A stretch of DNA of 64,000 nucleotides from Clarkia xantiana subsp. parviflora (taxonomy: Eukaryota > Streptophyta > Magnoliopsida > Myrtales > Onagraceae): the NCBI GenBank assembly GCA_036873135.1, contig JAPTYO010000010.1, positions 13,054,134-13,118,133 on the forward strand, given 5' to 3'. This document shows positions 61,901 to 64,000 of the stretch, in pieces. The stretch's first letter is position 1. Every line of letters begins with the position of its first letter. The position numbers and the translations under genes are program-made. The notes beneath the pieces are model-generated. The model worked only from the letters and a program-made list of their open reading frames with translations, made no database searches and was not told where the DNA came from.

Positions 61901-62686
61901 ATTTGCTCCTCTAAACATTGTTCGGATGCCTTTTCAACGGAAAGACACGGTTTTTCCAGTTGAAGGGGTGAACTCCCTCTGTAAGCTTGTTCATAGAGTG
62001 CTTCGCACCCACGAGGAGAACTCTTTGGAGGTACGTAATTTTAAGGGTTAAGAATCTATAAACTGTCTGAAGTTTGCCCTATGTGAGATTTTGGTGTCTG
62101 AAGTTTAAATTGTTGATATTAACTGTCTGAAGTTTTAAAATTAACATAACTTGGTCATGTGCCGACTTTTCACACTATTATGTCAAATTTGACAGGAAAA
62201 ATGGACGGAAAACCAAATTCTAACAAAGTTGTAACTTCAAACATCCGATATCAACAATTTAAACTTCTGACATCAAAATCTCACATGGGTCAAACCTCAG
62301 ACAGTTTATAAGTTCTTTTTTGTTTAAAAAAACTTTTTTGGGGTAACTTGAATATTAAGTTACTGCTTAGGAAGGAATATATGTAGGAAAATTCTTTACC
62401 ATAAGCACATTCAAGTGAAATTCAGACAATTGATAATACTATATTTTTCGTGCTAATCGTATTCGTACTGATTACGTGCTAATTATCATTTGTTTGCTTA
62501 AAGGAACTTGCAAAAGAAAGACTCTTGATAGAGTTGGCTCAGGACCGCGCGATGTCATTGGATGCAGCGAAAGATCCTCAAGCGAAGGCGTTATCAGCCG
62601 CCACGGTTGGTGCTTCTGTCGGAGCTGGGCTCGGCCTTGTTTTGGCCGTCGTCATGGGTGCTGCTTCTGCCTTGAGAAAACCCTAG
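55942..62686 (+). CDS. Class-3 lipase fused to a P-loop GTPase-like domain
   Basis: Fourteen coding exons encode 1007 residues: 55942-56208, 56588-56697, 57126-57188, 57264-57453, 57590-57694, 57786-57913, 58008-58566, 59124-59189, 59324-59400, 60211-60492, 60573-60891, 60985-61137, 61509-62030, 62504-62686. All junctions are GT-AG and in frame. The N-terminal half is a lipase (class 3) alpha/beta hydrolase: YLLAEAGDTLFASFVGT, HRGFMARAKGIPALELY, and nucleophile elbow GHSLGG with S241. HHY in SPAYFHHYN is a candidate position for the catalytic histidine. A low-complexity linker follows. The C-terminal half has a Walker A VGLEGAGKTSLVKA (about 719-731), a DSVG switch-like site, TNKFS (844-848) as G4, and a glycine-rich hydrophobic tail. 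Length and layout match what I remember of Arabidopsis At3g07400 (about 1,000 residues). Substrates are unknown. Confidence 0.9.
62045..62321. mobile_element. Long-TIR MITE in intron 13 of the lipase-GTPase gene
   Basis: The left arm GGGTTAAGAATCTATAAACT, GTCTGAAGTTT and GTGAGATTTTGGTGTCTGAA is mirrored by the right arm TCTGACATCAAAATCTCAC, CAGACAGTTTATAAGTTC. It shares the GGGTTAAGAA end with the Mutator-like element at 20588. The target duplication is not clear. Confidence 0.7.
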
Positions 62687-62894
62687 TTAGGGTTTCTCTC
62701 TCTCATCCCCATCTCTCTAGTTGTTGAGTAAATAGCAATGATTTATTTCAAGTAATAGTTAGGTTTAAGGTATTAGTAGCTCTGGTGAGGTATTTATTCA
62801 TTTCATTATTAGTGTAATAATAATGTAACAAATGTCGATGAACCTTAATTTTATTGAAATAAATGAAAGGAGAAATCCACCATTTTTGAAGATT

Positions 62895-63357
62895 TTTCAG
62901 TATCTAAACGAGCCGAGTTGAGTATCTGATAAGCTCGATTTGACTCAGTTTACTTGAAATCGAACTTGACCGAATCTTAATTTTCCAAGCTCAAATTCGA
63001 CTCGGTGTCATACTCGACGAGTTCGAACTTGACTTGGCTCGATAAGATTAAAGAATTTCAATTAAATTATAAATGGTACACCTTAGTTTGAACTCAACTT
63101 GATTTAAGCTCGAATTCAATATATATTTATATATAATGTTATACGTAAAGCTCGAAAACTCGAACTCGACTTGAATAGGTAAAACAGAAAAGCTCGTTTA
63201 GGCTCAGGAGCCTTTCGATTCGAGTACCAGTGAACTCGAACTCGACTCGATGTCAGAAAAAGCTCGACTCAGACTCTAAATTTAGCGAATCGAATTTAAA
63301 GATCGACCGAGCCGATTTCGAGCAGCTCACGAGTAGCTTAACTCGTGTACACCCCTA
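62895..63357. mobile_element. TCGAG-rich hAT-like element
   Basis: Homologous throughout to 42667-43123 (GAGTATCTGATAAGCTCGAT, GAGCAGCTCACGAGTAGCTT, GTACACCCCTA end). The left terminus is missing or worn, and the 8-bp duplication is uncertain. Confidence 0.65.
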
Positions 63358-63601
63358 TCTATAATAGAAAGGGTAAAGTCTTGTTTTGATAGATAGGTGT
63401 CTTTGATTGGATGAACTACGTAAATACCGATTATTCTAAGTACATGTTTGAGAATAGTATAATATTGAACAAAAGTAAAGTTAACAATATTCAACTTTAA
63501 TTATCATTAGCTTTCACAACAATTATTACACTTTGATTTTGAGTAGGTCAATAACAATAATAATAAAGAAATGAAATATATATACATGATAATTATTAAC
63601 A

Positions 63602-63788
63602 TTAGTATAAGTCGTGTTTGGTGAAGCTTTTAGGGAAGGGAATAACATCCCTCACATCTGCAAGCCCCGTAACCAACAGAAGCATTATATCAAACGCGAA
63701 ATTAAATCCCGACTGCTGCACCGTACCGTGCCTCCGTAGATCCAAGTACCATTCATACTGCTCCTTTGCCAACCCCACTTCTTTTATC
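63602..63788 (-). CDS. SYNC2: Asparaginyl-tRNA synthetase-like protein, last exon (partial)
   Basis: The minus-strand terminal exon encodes 62 residues after a phase-2 acceptor (TTATAG at 63789-63794) and ends with TAA at 63602-63604. It reads EVGLAKEQYEWYLDLRRHGT and ends ADVRDVIPFPKSFTKHDLY. The EWYLDLRR and VRDVIPFP phrases are class II AsnRS C-terminal signatures. Motif 3, normally GFGLGFERL, reads GFNFAFDIM here, so the ATP-binding arginine is replaced by isoleucine (63686-63688). The rest of the gene lies to the right of the window. The position next to the lipase-GTPase gene matches my memory of At3g07420 (SYNC2) near At3g07400. It may be a divergent or non-catalytic paralogue. Confidence 0.75.
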
Positions 63789-63794
63789 CTATAA

Positions 63795-64000
63795 TAATAA
63801 TATTATTATTATTATCAATATAATGTCGAATCTAGAACATTTGTAATGAGAATTCATATTAAGAGTTAAGACGAACGGTTAAGTTTATAAATAACGGATC
63901 CAGTGTTCTTCAGAAGATAAATATTGAATTATGGACAAATAATTAAAAAATATTTAGGTAGGTTAAATTTAAATAATTACACTTTTATGATTTTTCTTGA
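63795..64000 (-). other. Intron of the SYNC2-like gene
   Basis: AT-rich sequence upstream of the acceptor on the minus strand, with an (ATT)n run near 63796-63812. No further exon was recognised before the window edge. Confidence 0.5.

Overview
This window is nuclear DNA from a flowering plant, most likely a eudicot. The evidence is GT-AG introns in plant-type genes, AT-rich intergenic DNA, a ribosomal protein gene with a telo-box promoter, and a dense load of plant transposons (Tat/Gypsy-type and Copia-type LTR elements, long-TIR Mutator-like elements with 9-bp target duplications, hAT elements with 8-bp duplications, nested Helitrons, tRNA-type SINEs). No bacterial, organellar or CRISPR features were seen, and no rRNA or tRNA genes.

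Layout. 1-7451 is the 3' end of a large Gypsy (Tat-like) element: a non-coding spacer with a 35-bp minisatellite, a short Copia-type element nested in it (about 1598-4239) that carries an antisense gene fragment, and the element's 3' LTR (6655-7451). That LTR interrupts the first of three tandem DUF506 copies (7452-7902 pseudogene; 10337-11188 intact; 13774-14574 altered at both ends). An OXI1-like AGC kinase lies at 18343-19787, RPL32 on the minus strand at 24285-26341, an NPF4-type NRT1/PTR transporter at 27668-31952, an AIR12-like DOMON protein at 35725-37435, a cytochrome b561/DOMON protein at 45604-48674, a 14-exon protein joining a class-3 lipase to a P-loop GTPase at 55942-62686, and the last exon of an asparaginyl-tRNA synthetase-like gene on the minus strand at 63602-63788.

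The spaces between genes are mostly non-autonomous transposons whose borders can be read from target duplications. A 1.25-kb Mutator-like element is filled with palindromic minisatellites (20588-21840). A roughly 1-kb near-continuous hairpin lies at 32848-33851. One Helitron is inserted into the 5' end of another (38042-42267), and one hAT element sits inside another (42437-43490).

The genes do not form an operon; each has its own promoter. Themes recur: OXI1 (oxidative signalling) and two DOMON redox proteins of the apoplast/plasma membrane. From memory of Arabidopsis locus numbers, the order DUF506 - OXI1 - NPF4 - CYBDOM matches At3g25240-At3g25290, while AIR12 - lipase - SYNC2 matches At3g07390-At3g07420. 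The window therefore looks like an unfractionated version of two duplicated Arabidopsis blocks. That comparison is recalled, not computed.
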